From the NCBI RefSeq assembly GCF_009831215.1, contig NZ_WUTW01000002.1:496001-560000 (forward strand): a stretch of DNA of 64,000 bases, written 5' to 3'. This stretch comes from Actinomadura rayongensis (GTDB lineage: Bacteria > Actinomycetota > Actinomycetes > Streptosporangiales > Streptosporangiaceae). Position 1 is the stretch's first letter. Each line of letters starts with the position of its first letter. Both the position numbers and the translations under genes were made by a program. The notes beneath the pieces are model-generated. The model searched no databases. It was not told the DNA's origin and was given only the letters and a program-made list of their open reading frames with translations. Of the stretch, positions 27,600 through 36,285 are shown piece after piece.

Positions 27600-28217
27600 G
27601 TGGCCCATCCGGCCCTCACCGCGCAGGGTGCGCTCCCCGTCCATCTGCGGCGGCTGCTGGAGTTCTCCGCGCCCGCGTCGGGCGACCTGTGCCTGGACGT
27701 CGCGGGCGGGGGCGAGGAGCTGGCCGGGGCGCTGCGGGAACGCGTCCGGCGCGTCGTCACGGCGGACGCGCCCGGTGACGCCTGCGTCCTTCCTTACGCG
27801 GAGCGGTCGTTCTCGCTGGTCACGTGCCGTCCGTCGCTGCGGTCGCTCGGCGAGCCCGCCGCCGTGGTGCGGGAGCTGCTGCGCGTCTGCGCGCCGGACG
27901 GACGGGTCGTGCTCGCCGAACTCGTGCGCGGCGACCTCACCGCGACCGGGCACGCCGCCCCGGGGTCGTCGGTCACGGAGCTGACCGGGCTGATCGCGTC
28001 GGCGGGCGGGACGATCGGGCGCGTGGACGCCTTCACCGCCGAACGTCCCCTTGACCCGTGGCTCGCAGCGTCCGACACGCCCGACGCCGACCGGATCCGC
28101 CGGACCCTGCTGCGCGAGGTGGACGGCGGGCGGGTCACGGGCGCCCGACCGCGCGTCATCGGCGGAGAGCTGTGGTTCACCCAGTCCTGGGCCCACGTCG
28201 CGATCCGCCCCTCCTGA
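27600..28217 (+). CDS. Methyltransferase-like protein
   Basis: A 205-residue protein whose first half follows a Methyltransf_11 pattern: LCLDVAGGGEELAGAL (motif I with one Gly changed), VTADAP after strand 2, CVLPYAERSFSLVTCRPSLRSL, and LLRVCAPDGRVVLAELV. The cofactor loop is weaker than in typical enzymes and the downstream substrate region is short. GTG 27600 has GAGGGGGAA upstream. Substrate unknown. Confidence 0.7.
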   Translation: MAHPALTAQGALPVHLRRLLEFSAPASGDLCLDVAGGGEELAGALRERVRRVVTADAPGDACVLPYAERSFSLVTCRPSLRSLGEPAAVVRELLRVCAPDGRVVLAELVRGDLTATGHAAPGSSVTELTGLIASAGGTIGRVDAFTAERPLDPWLAASDTPDADRIRRTLLREVDGGRVTGARPRVIGGELWFTQSWAHVAIRPS

Positions 28218-28308
28218 CCGCCGGAACCGCCCGCGCCGGGTAAGCGACGCAGCGAACACTGAACCGCACCAGGCGGAGATGACGCGGCGCGCGGGTGATC
28301 GCGGAGAG

Positions 28309-28317
28309 TTATCCACA
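28309..28317 (+). other. Isolated consensus DnaA box
   Basis: TTATCCACA, the exact DnaA-box consensus, lies in the gap between convergent genes. No second box is near, so it is not an origin. Confidence 0.4.
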
Positions 28318-28406
28318 AGTTGCGGAGCGGATTGCGGGGCGGGGGGACGGCGGGTGAGGCTGAACGGGACGTCCGGGTCGAGGGGGCCCGGGATCTGAGG
28401 GGAGGA

Positions 28407-30653
28407 TCAGTGCGCCGTCAGCGGAAGCTCGAACCAGACCGCCTTGCCGTCCGGGGTCGGCCGGGCGCCCCACCGGGTGGCGAGCTGGTCCACCAGGTAC
28501 AGGCCGCGACCGCCTTCGTCGGTCTCGCCCGCGCTCCGGATCCGGGGCAGACGCATGTCGGTGTCGAACACCTCGACCCACACCGCCTCCCGGCCGCGCC
28601 GCAGCCGCAGCCGGAACTCCTTGGCGGGCGGTTCGCGGCGGCCCAGCCGACCGCCGAGGCCGAGGCCCGTCTCCCAGTCGTCCTCGTCGAAGGCGTCGAG
28701 GTTGAACTGCACCGGCGGCGGGCCGTCCAGCACCAGCTCGCGGCGCGGCGCGGGCGTCGTCGTCGCGTGCAGCACCACGTTCGTGACCACCTCGGACACC
28801 AGCAGGCACGCCAGCTCCTGCTGGTCCTCGCCCATGTTCCACTCGGCGAACGCCTCCGCCGCCAGGCGCCGCGCCTCCGACACCATGATCGGCTCGGCGG
28901 GGAACGTGCGGTCGCGCACCGACAGCTCGTCCGGCGCCGCGCGGATCACGACGATCGCGACGTCGTCGGCGATGTCGCCCGGGACGGCCCGGTAGGCCGC
29001 CGCCGCGATGTCCTCCACGCCGCCGCTCGCCGCAGCCTCCACCGCCGCCCGCACCAGCTCGCGGGCCTCCTCGCGGGTGCGGTGCTCGCCCTCGTCCTTC
29101 GGGCGCCGGTCGATCAGCCCGTCGGTGTACAGCACGAGCGTCGAACCGGGCTTCAGCTCGGCGGTCTCCTCGTTGTAGACGATCTCGCCGCCGAGCCCCG
29201 GCGCGCGGACGCCGAGCATCGCGCCCTCGCTCTCGAACCCCAACTCGCCGACCTCGCCGTCCACGACGAGCAGCGGCGGGTCGTGGCCCGCGTTGGCGAA
29301 CTGCAGCACGCGCGACCACGCGTCGTACACGAAGTACGTGCACGAGACCAGCGGAGGGCGCACCAGCTCGTCGCTGTTCCAGCCCGAGCGCGTCCGCTCG
29401 GGACGGGTCATCGTCCGCACCCACTCGTCCAGCTTGCGCAGGATGTCGGCGGGCGGCTTGTCGTCCTGGGCGAACGCCCGCAGCGCGGCGCGAAGCTGGC
29501 CCATCACGGCGGCGGCCCGCGCGCCCCGGCCCTCCACGTCCCCGATCACCAGGCCCACGCGGCCCGCGGACAGCGGGATCACGTCGTACCAGTCGCCGCC
29601 CACCTGCGTCTGGATGCCGTGCCCGTGCGACTCGATGGGACGGGCCGGCTCATACCGCCAGGCGATCTCCAGGCCGTCCAGCCGAGGCGGGTTCTCACCG
29701 GGCAGCAGGTGCTTCTGGAACGCCAGCGCCGTCTCCCGCTCCTGCTCGAACAGCAGCGCGTTGTCCACCGACAGCGCCACGCGGCTGGCGATCGCGCCGA
29801 GCAGGTCCCGGTCGAACCCGTCGTAGTGCGGGTCGGGACGGCGCGTCAGGTTCGACAGCGCCAGGCTCATCACGCCCAGCAGCTCCCCGCGCACGAGCAG
29901 CGGCGCGGCGATCACCGACGTGATGCCCATCTCGTCGCCGTGCTCGCCGGGCCGTCCGCGATGCGTGTCCTCGACCAGGACCGCGTCGCCGCGACTCATC
30001 GCCTTGGCGGCCAGGTGCCCCGGCGGGTAGACGACCGTGTCACCGACCTCGGGCCAGGTGCCGGGCGGCGGCGTCCAGTCGTCGGCGTGCCGCGACACCC
30101 GGCGGATCAGGCGGTCGCCGCTGAACAGGTCGATGAAGCAGTGGTCGGCGAACTGCGGGACGAGCGTGGCCGCCACGCGGCGGAGCGTGCTCTCCAGCTC
30201 AAGCGAGCCCGCGAGCCGGGTGCCGATGCGGTCCAGCAGACCGTAGCGGTCCTGTTCGCGCTGGTTGGAGCGCAGCGCCTCCCGCGCGAAGATCACGATG
30301 CCGTCGACCGAGCCGGAGGGGTGGCGCAACGGGACGGCGTGCGCGCGGGTGTAGACGGTCGTCCCGTCGGACCGCATGCTGCAGAAGGTGCCCTCCCACA
30401 CGTTGCCCTTGAGCACGTGCCGGGCGAGTTCGGTGGCCTGCTCGTGGTCCTCCTCGGCGATCCCGAGCGACAGGATCGAGTGACCGACGAACGAGTCGTC
30501 GTCCCCGCCGAAGCCGAACAGGCGGCGGGTGAAGGCGTTGCCGTAGATGACGTTGCTGAACCGGTCGCAGACGACGACCGCCATCTCCATCTGGTTCAGC
30601 ACGGTCTCGGGCGGCAGGTGCGCACCGAACGGCGGGTCGTCCCAGCTCTTCAT
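28407..30653 (-). CDS. SpoIIE-type PP2C phosphatase with PAS, GAF and HATPase domains
   Basis: A 748-residue signalling protein, probably acting in partner-switching control of a sigma factor. PAS domain about 15-130 (MAVVVCDRFSNVIYGNAFTRRLFGF), GAF about 145-310, PP2C/SpoIIE phosphatase about 335-545 with metal Asps in QVGGDWYDVIPLS, VGLVIGDVEGRG and LVLYTDGLIDRR and IADDVAIVV, then an anti-sigma-type HATPase_c at 575-745 (LLVSEVVTNVVLHA, DEGGRGLYLVDQLA). No membrane segment, so the signal should be cytoplasmic. ATG 30653. No anti-anti-sigma gene is adjacent. Confidence 0.94.
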   Translation of the reverse strand: MKSWDDPPFGAHLPPETVLNQMEMAVVVCDRFSNVIYGNAFTRRLFGFGGDDDSFVGHSILSLGIAEEDHEQATELARHVLKGNVWEGTFCSMRSDGTTVYTRAHAVPLRHPSGSVDGIVIFAREALRSNQREQDRYGLLDRIGTRLAGSLELESTLRRVAATLVPQFADHCFIDLFSGDRLIRRVSRHADDWTPPPGTWPEVGDTVVYPPGHLAAKAMSRGDAVLVEDTHRGRPGEHGDEMGITSVIAAPLLVRGELLGVMSLALSNLTRRPDPHYDGFDRDLLGAIASRVALSVDNALLFEQERETALAFQKHLLPGENPPRLDGLEIAWRYEPARPIESHGHGIQTQVGGDWYDVIPLSAGRVGLVIGDVEGRGARAAAVMGQLRAALRAFAQDDKPPADILRKLDEWVRTMTRPERTRSGWNSDELVRPPLVSCTYFVYDAWSRVLQFANAGHDPPLLVVDGEVGELGFESEGAMLGVRAPGLGGEIVYNEETAELKPGSTLVLYTDGLIDRRPKDEGEHRTREEARELVRAAVEAAASGGVEDIAAAAYRAVPGDIADDVAIVVIRAAPDELSVRDRTFPAEPIMVSEARRLAAEAFAEWNMGEDQQELACLLVSEVVTNVVLHATTTPAPRRELVLDGPPPVQFNLDAFDEDDWETGLGLGGRLGRREPPAKEFRLRLRRGREAVWVEVFDTDMRLPRIRSAGETDEGGRGLYLVDQLATRWGARPTPDGKAVWFELPLTAH

Positions 30654-30841
30654 CTGCTCACCCTGACGGCCGATCCCGAAACCTGCCCAGCGCGTCCCCG
30701 GACGGCCGGGGGCTCCCGTCGTATTGAACGACGAACCGGCGGCAGGTACGCGTCAGCGCGGCGCGCGGATGGGGAGATCTTCGGTATAGACCCTTGCGGC
30801 GCAGCGCACACGCCGCTCACCCCGCCGCTTCGCCGCAAACC

Positions 30842-31552
30842 TCAGCGCCTGCTCACGAAGACGTGCTGGGCGATGTCGCGCGACACTTCCCGCTCCGGCA
30901 CATCCGGCTCGTCCTCGACCGTCACCCGCACCCCGTCGTCAGTTGTCCGAAGAGTCACTTGTCGTCCCGGTTGTATCCCAATCTGCTTGAGTTTAAGCAT
31001 CAGATCGCTGTCGCCCTGGACCTGTTCGCTGATCCGCCGGATGACGGCCGAGGCGCCGCCCGCCGACGCGACCGCGGACATCATCGACAGGGTCGCGGTG
31101 GCGGCGTCGCCGGGCTCGTCGCCGTGGCCGCCGAGTTCGTCCAGGCCGGGGATCGGGTTGCCGTGCGGGCAGGTGGTCGGATTGTCGAGCAGCGCGACGA
31201 GACGGCGCTCGACCTCCTCCGACATCACGTGCTCCCACCGGCACGCCTCGATGTGGACGTCCTCCCAGGGGAGGCCGATGACGTTGACCAGCAGGCACTC
31301 GGCCAGCCGGTGCTTGCGCATGACGCGGGTGGCGAGGTCCCGGCCGGACTCGGTGAGCGCGAGGTGCCGGTCCCCCTCGACCCGGAGCAGCCCGTCGCGC
31401 TCCATCCGCGCCACCGTCTGGCTCACCGTCGGGCCGCTCTGCGAGAGACGTTCGGCGATGCGCGCGCGGAGGGGGACGATCCCCTCCTCTTCGAGCTCGA
31501 ACACCGTCCGGAGATACATCTCCGTGGTGTCGATCAGGCCGTGTGAGGTCAC
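30842..31552 (-). CDS. ideR: Iron-dependent repressor IdeR (DtxR family)
   Basis: Fe2+-activated DNA-binding regulator of iron uptake and storage, 236 residues. The N-terminal HTH is nearly that of mycobacterial IdeR ([37 protein letters not shown]). Metal-site residues are present: Met12, the Cys/Glu/His of [17 protein letters not shown], and the two earlier His/Glu of VMRKHRLAE and EDVHIEA. The C-terminal SH3-like domain ([16 protein letters not shown]) marks IdeR rather than short MntR types. GTG 31552 has GGAGGGAG upstream. A match to its box controls bfd-bfr at 12 kb. Confidence 0.96.
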   Translation of the reverse strand: MTSHGLIDTTEMYLRTVFELEEEGIVPLRARIAERLSQSGPTVSQTVARMERDGLLRVEGDRHLALTESGRDLATRVMRKHRLAECLLVNVIGLPWEDVHIEACRWEHVMSEEVERRLVALLDNPTTCPHGNPIPGLDELGGHGDEPGDAATATLSMMSAVASAGGASAVIRRISEQVQGDSDLMLKLKQIGIQPGRQVTLRTTDDGVRVTVEDEPDVPEREVSRDIAQHVFVSRR

Positions 31553-31714
31553 AGCTCCCTCCAGCGTTCGGGCACCCGAGTCTACTTCCTCACGCCGACA
31601 GACGAGGGGACCGAGCGACAACCGGGCGATCCGGGTTTGCGAACAACACTCGGCGCCGACCGCTTGTTCCCTTTGGCCACGAAAATCCCGGTCCGGGCCC
31701 GTCCGGCCCGAGGG

Positions 31715-33502
31715 TCAGGCGGAGGGCTGTTCCTGGGTCTTTCGAGACGGCTCGGCGAGAGGTGACGCGTCCGGCCCCTGCGCGGTGCGGGTGTCGTACT
31801 TGAGGAACGCGGGGACCGCCAGGCCCGCGAGCACCACGAGGACGGCGCACGCGACGCCGCCGCCGACCCAGGACGCCGTGACGCCCGCGACCGCGGCCGT
31901 CGCCCCCGCGCGCAGGTCGCCGAGCCGGGGGCCGCCCGCCACGACGACGGTGAAGACGCCCTGGAGTCTGCCGCGCATCTCGTCCGGCGCGTAGGTCTGG
32001 AGGATCGTCTGCCGGAACACGGCCGAGATCAGGTCGGCGCCGCCGCCCACGGCGAGCAGCAGGACCGCGAGCCAGAGCGAGTGCGCGAGACCGGCCGCCG
32101 CCACCGCGAGCCCCCACACGACGATCGCGGCCACGAGCGCGGCGCCCTGCCGGCGGACCCGTCCGATCCAGCCGGACGACAGCCCGCCGACGATCGCGCC
32201 GATCGAGATCGCGGCGAACAGCCAGCCGACGGCGGCGTCCCCGCCGAACCGGGCGTCGGCGATCTCGGGGAACAGCGCGCGGGGCATCGCGACGCCCATC
32301 GCGATGATGTCCACGACGAACGACATCATCAGCACCGGCTGCGTCCCGAGGAAGCGCAGCCCGTCGATCACCGAGCGCAGCCCCGGCGCGGACTTCACCT
32401 CGCCGAGCGGCGGGATCGGCGGGAGCCGCAGCGCCCCGTAGAGCGCCAGCGTGAACAGGACGGCGTCGAGACCGTAGGCGGCGGAGAAGTTCCAGCGCGC
32501 GAGGATCACGCCGGCGAGCAGCGGCCCGGCGAACCCGCCGAGCTGGCTCGCCGTGAAGTTGAGGGTGTTCGCGGCCGGGACGAGCGGCCGGTCCATGATG
32601 CGCGGCACGATCGCCGACCGGGTGGGCGACGCGATCGCGAACCCGACCGACTGGACCGCGACGACGACCATGATGAACGCGACGCTGTCCAGCCCGGCCA
32701 GCGCCTGGAGCAGCAGCAGGAGCGTCGCGCACCACATCACGCACGACGAGCCGAACAACAGGCGGCGGCGGTCCACGGCGTCCGCGATGGCACCGCCCCA
32801 CAGGCCGAAGATGATCAGCGGCACCAGGTTGACGAAGCCGAGCACCCCGACCCACAGCGAGGACTTCGTGAGGTCGTAGACCTGCACGGGCGCCGCAACG
32901 GCCGTGACCTGGAACCCGATGAACGACACCCCGTGCCCGAGCCACAACCGCCGGAACGGCCCATAGGCGAGCGGACGCGTATCAATCGCGAACCGCCGCA
33001 AGCCCGACCGCTCCGCCTCGGCGTCCCCGCCGTCCTTCGCTATCGCGCCCGATCCCACGTCCTGGCTCACAGCACCCGCGCCACCGCTCACGCCACCGCC
33101 GCCGTCGGCACTCGCGCCACCATCACTCGTGCCGAGATCCACGTCACCGTCCGAGCCGCCGCCCGCGCCACCGCGCGGCGCACCTTCCACACCGCCATCC
33201 GCGAGCGCGCCCAGCTCACCTTCCACAGCAGCGTCGGCCGCGCTTTCGCGCGCGTCGACGCCTATGCGGGACGCCTCGCCTGCGGCGGGAACCGCGCCCG
33301 CAGCGGGAGCTGTGCCTGAAGGGGAAGCCGCGTCCGCAGGGGAAACCGCGTCTGTCGAGGAGGCCGGGCCTGCAGCGGGAGCCGGGCCTGCGGGGGAAGT
33401 CGCGGTTGGGGAGGAGGTTGCCTCGGTGGAGGTCGCGGGGTCAGGGGTTGCCGGTTGTGGCGGGGTGGTGGGGGGTTCTGGCGGGTCCTGGTCAGGGGTC
33501 AC
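31715..33502 (-). CDS. MFS transporter (enterobactin-exporter type) with long low-complexity N-terminus
   Basis: A 595-residue protein. The first 165 residues are Ala/Pro/Ser/Thr/Gly/Asp low-complexity sequence with internal repeats such as PAAGPAS and PAAGAVPAAG. The transporter core has about 12 membrane segments (PFRRLWLGHGVSFIGFQVTAV, GLWGGAIADAVDRRRLLF as motif A, PTRSAIVPRIMDRPLVPAANTLNF, YAPDEMRGRLQGVFTVV), typical of the MFS_3 group that includes EntS-like exporters. GTG 33502 overlaps the pdxH stop as GTGA, so translation is probably coupled. Proximity to ideR raises siderophore export as a possibility only. Confidence 0.88.
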   Translation of the reverse strand: MTPDQDPPEPPTTPPQPATPDPATSTEATSSPTATSPAGPAPAAGPASSTDAVSPADAASPSGTAPAAGAVPAAGEASRIGVDARESAADAAVEGELGALADGGVEGAPRGGAGGGSDGDVDLGTSDGGASADGGGGVSGGAGAVSQDVGSGAIAKDGGDAEAERSGLRRFAIDTRPLAYGPFRRLWLGHGVSFIGFQVTAVAAPVQVYDLTKSSLWVGVLGFVNLVPLIIFGLWGGAIADAVDRRRLLFGSSCVMWCATLLLLLQALAGLDSVAFIMVVVAVQSVGFAIASPTRSAIVPRIMDRPLVPAANTLNFTASQLGGFAGPLLAGVILARWNFSAAYGLDAVLFTLALYGALRLPPIPPLGEVKSAPGLRSVIDGLRFLGTQPVLMMSFVVDIIAMGVAMPRALFPEIADARFGGDAAVGWLFAAISIGAIVGGLSSGWIGRVRRQGAALVAAIVVWGLAVAAAGLAHSLWLAVLLLAVGGGADLISAVFRQTILQTYAPDEMRGRLQGVFTVVVAGGPRLGDLRAGATAAVAGVTASWVGGGVACAVLVVLAGLAVPAFLKYDTRTAQGPDASPLAEPSRKTQEQPSA

Positions 33503-34194
33503 GGGGAGAGTCTCTCTGCCTTCCAGCGGCCGGACGGGAGGGGGCGGCTGTAGCGGATGCGGTCGTGCAGGCGGTTGGGGCGGCCCTGCCAGAACTCGAT
33601 CGTCGCGGGGACGACGCGGTAGCCGCCCCAGAAGGCGGGGAGCGGGACGGCGTCGGCGTCGTCGTCCAGATTGTCCGGTTCTGGCCACTGTGAGGCTACC
33701 TCGGTGTAGCGGCGTTCCAGTTCGTCGCGGCCGGAGATCACCGAGGACTGGTGCTCGCTGGCCCACGCGCCGAGGCGCGAGCCGTAGGGGCGCGTCCGGA
33801 AGTAGGCGGCGGACTCGGCCTCCGGCAGGCGCTCGACCGGGCCCGTCACGCGCACCTGCCGCGCCCGCGCGTGCCAGGGGAAGACCAGCGCCGCGCGCGG
33901 GTTCTCCGCCAGCTCGAGCCCCTTCGCGGACGTGAAGTTGGTGAAGAAGCGGAAGCCGGCCGGGCTGTAGCCCTTCAACAGGACGGTCCGGGCGTTCGGC
34001 GCGCCGTCCGCCGCGGCGGTGGCGAGCACCATCGCGTTCGGCTCGGACAGGCCCTCGGCGACGACGTCCTCGAACCAGGCGGTGAACAGTGCGAGTGGAT
34101 CGGCGGGGACACCCTGCTCGGTCAACGGACCCCTTTCGTAGGATGCGCGGAGCCGTGCGGGGTCGTGTGCCGGCTGGTCGGCTGGGCGGTTCAC
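33499..34194 (-). CDS. pdxH: Pyridoxamine 5'-phosphate oxidase
   Basis: FMN-dependent oxidation of PNP or PMP to PLP. The 231-residue protein has RASYERGPLTEQ, NARTVLLKGYSPAGFRFFTN with FMN-contacting residues, FPWHARARQVRVTGPVERLP, ESAAYFRTRPYGSRLGAWAS and the C-terminal PATIEFWQGRPNRLHDRIRY, which is diagnostic. GTG 34194 with GGAG 5 bases upstream gives the normal family length. It is divergent from the citrate synthase gene and coupled to the MFS gene. Confidence 0.95.
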   Translation of the reverse strand: MNRPADQPAHDPARLRASYERGPLTEQGVPADPLALFTAWFEDVVAEGLSEPNAMVLATAAADGAPNARTVLLKGYSPAGFRFFTNFTSAKGLELAENPRAALVFPWHARARQVRVTGPVERLPEAESAAYFRTRPYGSRLGAWASEHQSSVISGRDELERRYTEVASQWPEPDNLDDDADAVPLPAFWGGYRVVPATIEFWQGRPNRLHDRIRYSRPLPSGRWKAERLSP

Positions 34195-34321
34195 AGCGCT
34201 CCACCCTCTCACCTGGGTCTTGGCGGTTTCACCAGGACCGGGGTACTGGACGGTAGGGCGGACAGGGTTCAATGGCACGGCTACCGCCTTATCACTCAGG
34301 GAGACGAAAGGCAGGGACGAC

Positions 34322-35434
34322 ATGTCCGACTTCAAACCTGGTCTCGAGGGGGTCGTGGCCTTCGAGACCGAGATCGCCGAACCGGACAAGGAGGGCGGCG
34401 CCCTCCGCTACCGGGGCGTGGACATCGAGGAACTCGTCGGCCGCGTCTCCTTCGGCGACGCCTGGGGCCTCCTGGTGGACGACAGCTTCGACCCGGGCCT
34501 GGCCCCGGCGGAGCCGCACATCCTGCCGGTCACGTCCGGTGACGTGCGGGTGGACGTCCAGGCCGCGCTGCCGACCCTCGCGACGGCGTACGGCATGCGT
34601 CCCCTGCTGGACATCGACGACGACGAGGCGCGCGCCGACCTGGCCCGCACGTCCGTCACCGCGCTGTCCTTCGTGGCGCAGTCGGCGCGCGGCGTCGGGG
34701 TGCCGATGGTGCCGCAGAGCCGCGTGGACGAAGGCCGCACCATCACCGAGCGCTTCATGATCCGCTGGCGCGGTGAGCCGGACCCCAAGCACGTCCGGGC
34801 CATCGACGCGTACTGGGTCTCGGCGGCCGAGCACGGGCTGAACGCGTCGACGTTCACCGCCCGCGTCATCGCGTCCACCGGCGCGGACGTCGCGGCGAGC
34901 ATCTCCGGCGCGATCGGCGCGATGTCGGGACCGCTGCACGGCGGCGCGCCCGCCCGCGTCCTCCCGATGATCGAGAAGGTGGAGCAGATCGGGGACGCCC
35001 GCAAGGTCGTCACCGACATCCTCGACGGCGGCGAGCGCCTGATGGGCTTCGGGCACCGCGTCTACCGCGCCGAGGACCCGCGCGCCCGCGTGCTGCGCCG
35101 CACCGCCCGCGAGCTGGACGCCCCCCGGTACGAGGCAGCGAAGGCGCTGGAGGACGCGGCGCTGGCCGTGCTCCGCGAGCGCCGTCCCGACCGCGCCATC
35201 GAGACGAACGTCGAGTTCTGGGCGGCCGTCATCCTCGACTTCGCGCAGGTCCCGACCGCGATGATGCCCGCGATGTTCACCTGCGGGCGGACGGCGGGCT
35301 GGGCCGCGCACATCCTGGAGCAGAAGCGCACGGGCCGCCTCGTCCGCCCGAGCGCGCGCTACACCGGCCCCGGCAGCCGTCCGATCGAGGACGTCGCGGG
35401 CGCCGCCGAAGCCCTGAAGCGCAACGCCGGCTGA
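34322..35434 (+). CDS. Citrate synthase (CitA/citrate synthase 2 type)
   Basis: Condenses oxaloacetate and acetyl-CoA to citrate; 370 residues, shorter than the main actinobacterial GltA. Catalytic His residues are in SAAEHGLNASTF and GFGHRVYRAEDPRARVL; substrate Arg is in CGRTAGWAAHILEQ. The position of the catalytic Asp of other citrate synthases (NVDF) reads NVEFWAAVILDF, an Asp-to-Glu change that I recall as a feature of this subfamily. ATG 34322 has AGGGA upstream. Methylcitrate synthase activity is an alternative. Confidence 0.92.
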   Translation: MSDFKPGLEGVVAFETEIAEPDKEGGALRYRGVDIEELVGRVSFGDAWGLLVDDSFDPGLAPAEPHILPVTSGDVRVDVQAALPTLATAYGMRPLLDIDDDEARADLARTSVTALSFVAQSARGVGVPMVPQSRVDEGRTITERFMIRWRGEPDPKHVRAIDAYWVSAAEHGLNASTFTARVIASTGADVAASISGAIGAMSGPLHGGAPARVLPMIEKVEQIGDARKVVTDILDGGERLMGFGHRVYRAEDPRARVLRRTARELDAPRYEAAKALEDAALAVLRERRPDRAIETNVEFWAAVILDFAQVPTAMMPAMFTCGRTAGWAAHILEQKRTGRLVRPSARYTGPGSRPIEDVAGAAEALKRNAG

Positions 35435-35453
35435 CCCCCGCAACCCCCCGACG

Positions 35454-35477
35454 AGGCCCCCGGTAACCCGGGGGCCT
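35454..35477 (+). terminator. Hairpin terminator after citrate synthase
   Basis: AGGCCCCCGG and CCGGGGGCCT form a perfect 10-bp stem with a TAAC loop, 19 bases past the stop codon. No U-tract follows. Confidence 0.75.
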
Positions 35478-35523
35478 TGCCATTTCCCGATCCCACCGAA
35501 CCCCCCGCCACCTCACCGCCGAC

Positions 35524-35571
35524 CCAACGCCCCAACGCCCCAACGCCCCAACGCCCCAACGCCAAGCCCAC
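35524..35571. repeat. Six tandem copies of an 8-bp repeat
   Basis: CCAACGCC is repeated six times head to tail in the non-coding gap after citrate synthase. Slippage-prone; function unknown. Confidence 0.85.
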
Positions 35572-35639
35572 ACGCCAACTCGTCCCCGACCGGAAACCCG
35601 GACAGCGGCACGACGCGAGCAAGGCGCCGCGGACGCCCG

Positions 35640-36200
35640 CAGGCGTCGGTAGGCGTCGCGAACGCCCGCGGACGTCGGCGGGCGTCGGGCGTCGGGCGTC
35701 GGGCGTCGGCAGACATCAGCAGGCGTCGGTGGGCGTCGCGGACGCGGGCGGACGCGGGCGGACGCGGGCGGACGCGGGCGGACGCGGGCGGACGTCGGCG
35801 GACGTCGGCGGACGCGGGCGACAGCAGGCGTCGGCAGGCGTGGGCAGGCGTGGGCGAACGTGAGCGGACGCAGGCGGACTTCCGCAGGCGCCGGCAGGCA
35901 TCGCGAAAGTCGGCGGACGTCGGCGAGCGAGGGGGGCGCGGGCGGATCTCAGCGGACCTCAGCGGACGTGGGCGGGCGTCGGCGGAGGGGACGGGCGCGG
36001 CGGACAGGGGGCGGACTCCGGCGGACGTGACCGGACCCAGGCGGACGCGGGCGGACGTGGGCGGACGTGGGCGGACGTCGGTGGCATCGCGGGCGTGGGC
36101 GGGCGGGCCTCGGCGGACCTCGGCGGGCGTCAGCGGACGCGGGCAGGCGCGGGCGGACGTGGGCGGGCATCGCGGGCGTGGGCGGGCGGCGGTGGCTTGG
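35640..36200. repeat. Degenerate 10-bp tandem repeat tract, non-coding
   Basis: About 560 bp built from variants of a 10-bp unit, roughly GGCGGACGYS on the plus strand. Eight consecutive units at 35741-35820 are exactly in phase: five GACGCGGGCG, two GACGTCGGCG and one more GACGCGGGCG. Further out the units drift (GGCAGGCGTC, AGCGGACCTC). Frames on both strands stay open simply because the repeat lacks stops; none has a plausible protein. The whole gap, 35435-36285, contains nothing else I can identify beyond the terminator and the 8-bp repeat. Confidence 0.8.
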
Positions 36201-36285
36201 TGGCTGCGGCGGGCGGAGCCTTGGTGTTGTGGTGCGGCGGCCCAGCCGTGTGGGGCGGGTGGGGTCTCGGCTGTGGTGGGGCGCG

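Noticed and set aside
28218..28406. Replication origin near the DnaA box
   Set aside because: A single box, no AT-rich unwinding region and no dnaA/dnaN nearby.
28320..31994. A 1224-codon open frame on the plus strand
   Set aside because: It is antisense to the SpoIIE phosphatase and ideR; composition is Arg/Pro/His-rich with no motif, as expected for a shadow frame in high-GC DNA.
33503..34204. N-terminal extension of the MFS gene through pdxH
   Set aside because: That part is a shadow of pdxH, whose FMN motifs are clear; GTGA overlap at 33499-33502 explains the start.
35640..36200. CRISPR array
   Set aside because: Units are 10 bp, contiguous and drifting, with no unique spacers and no cas genes.
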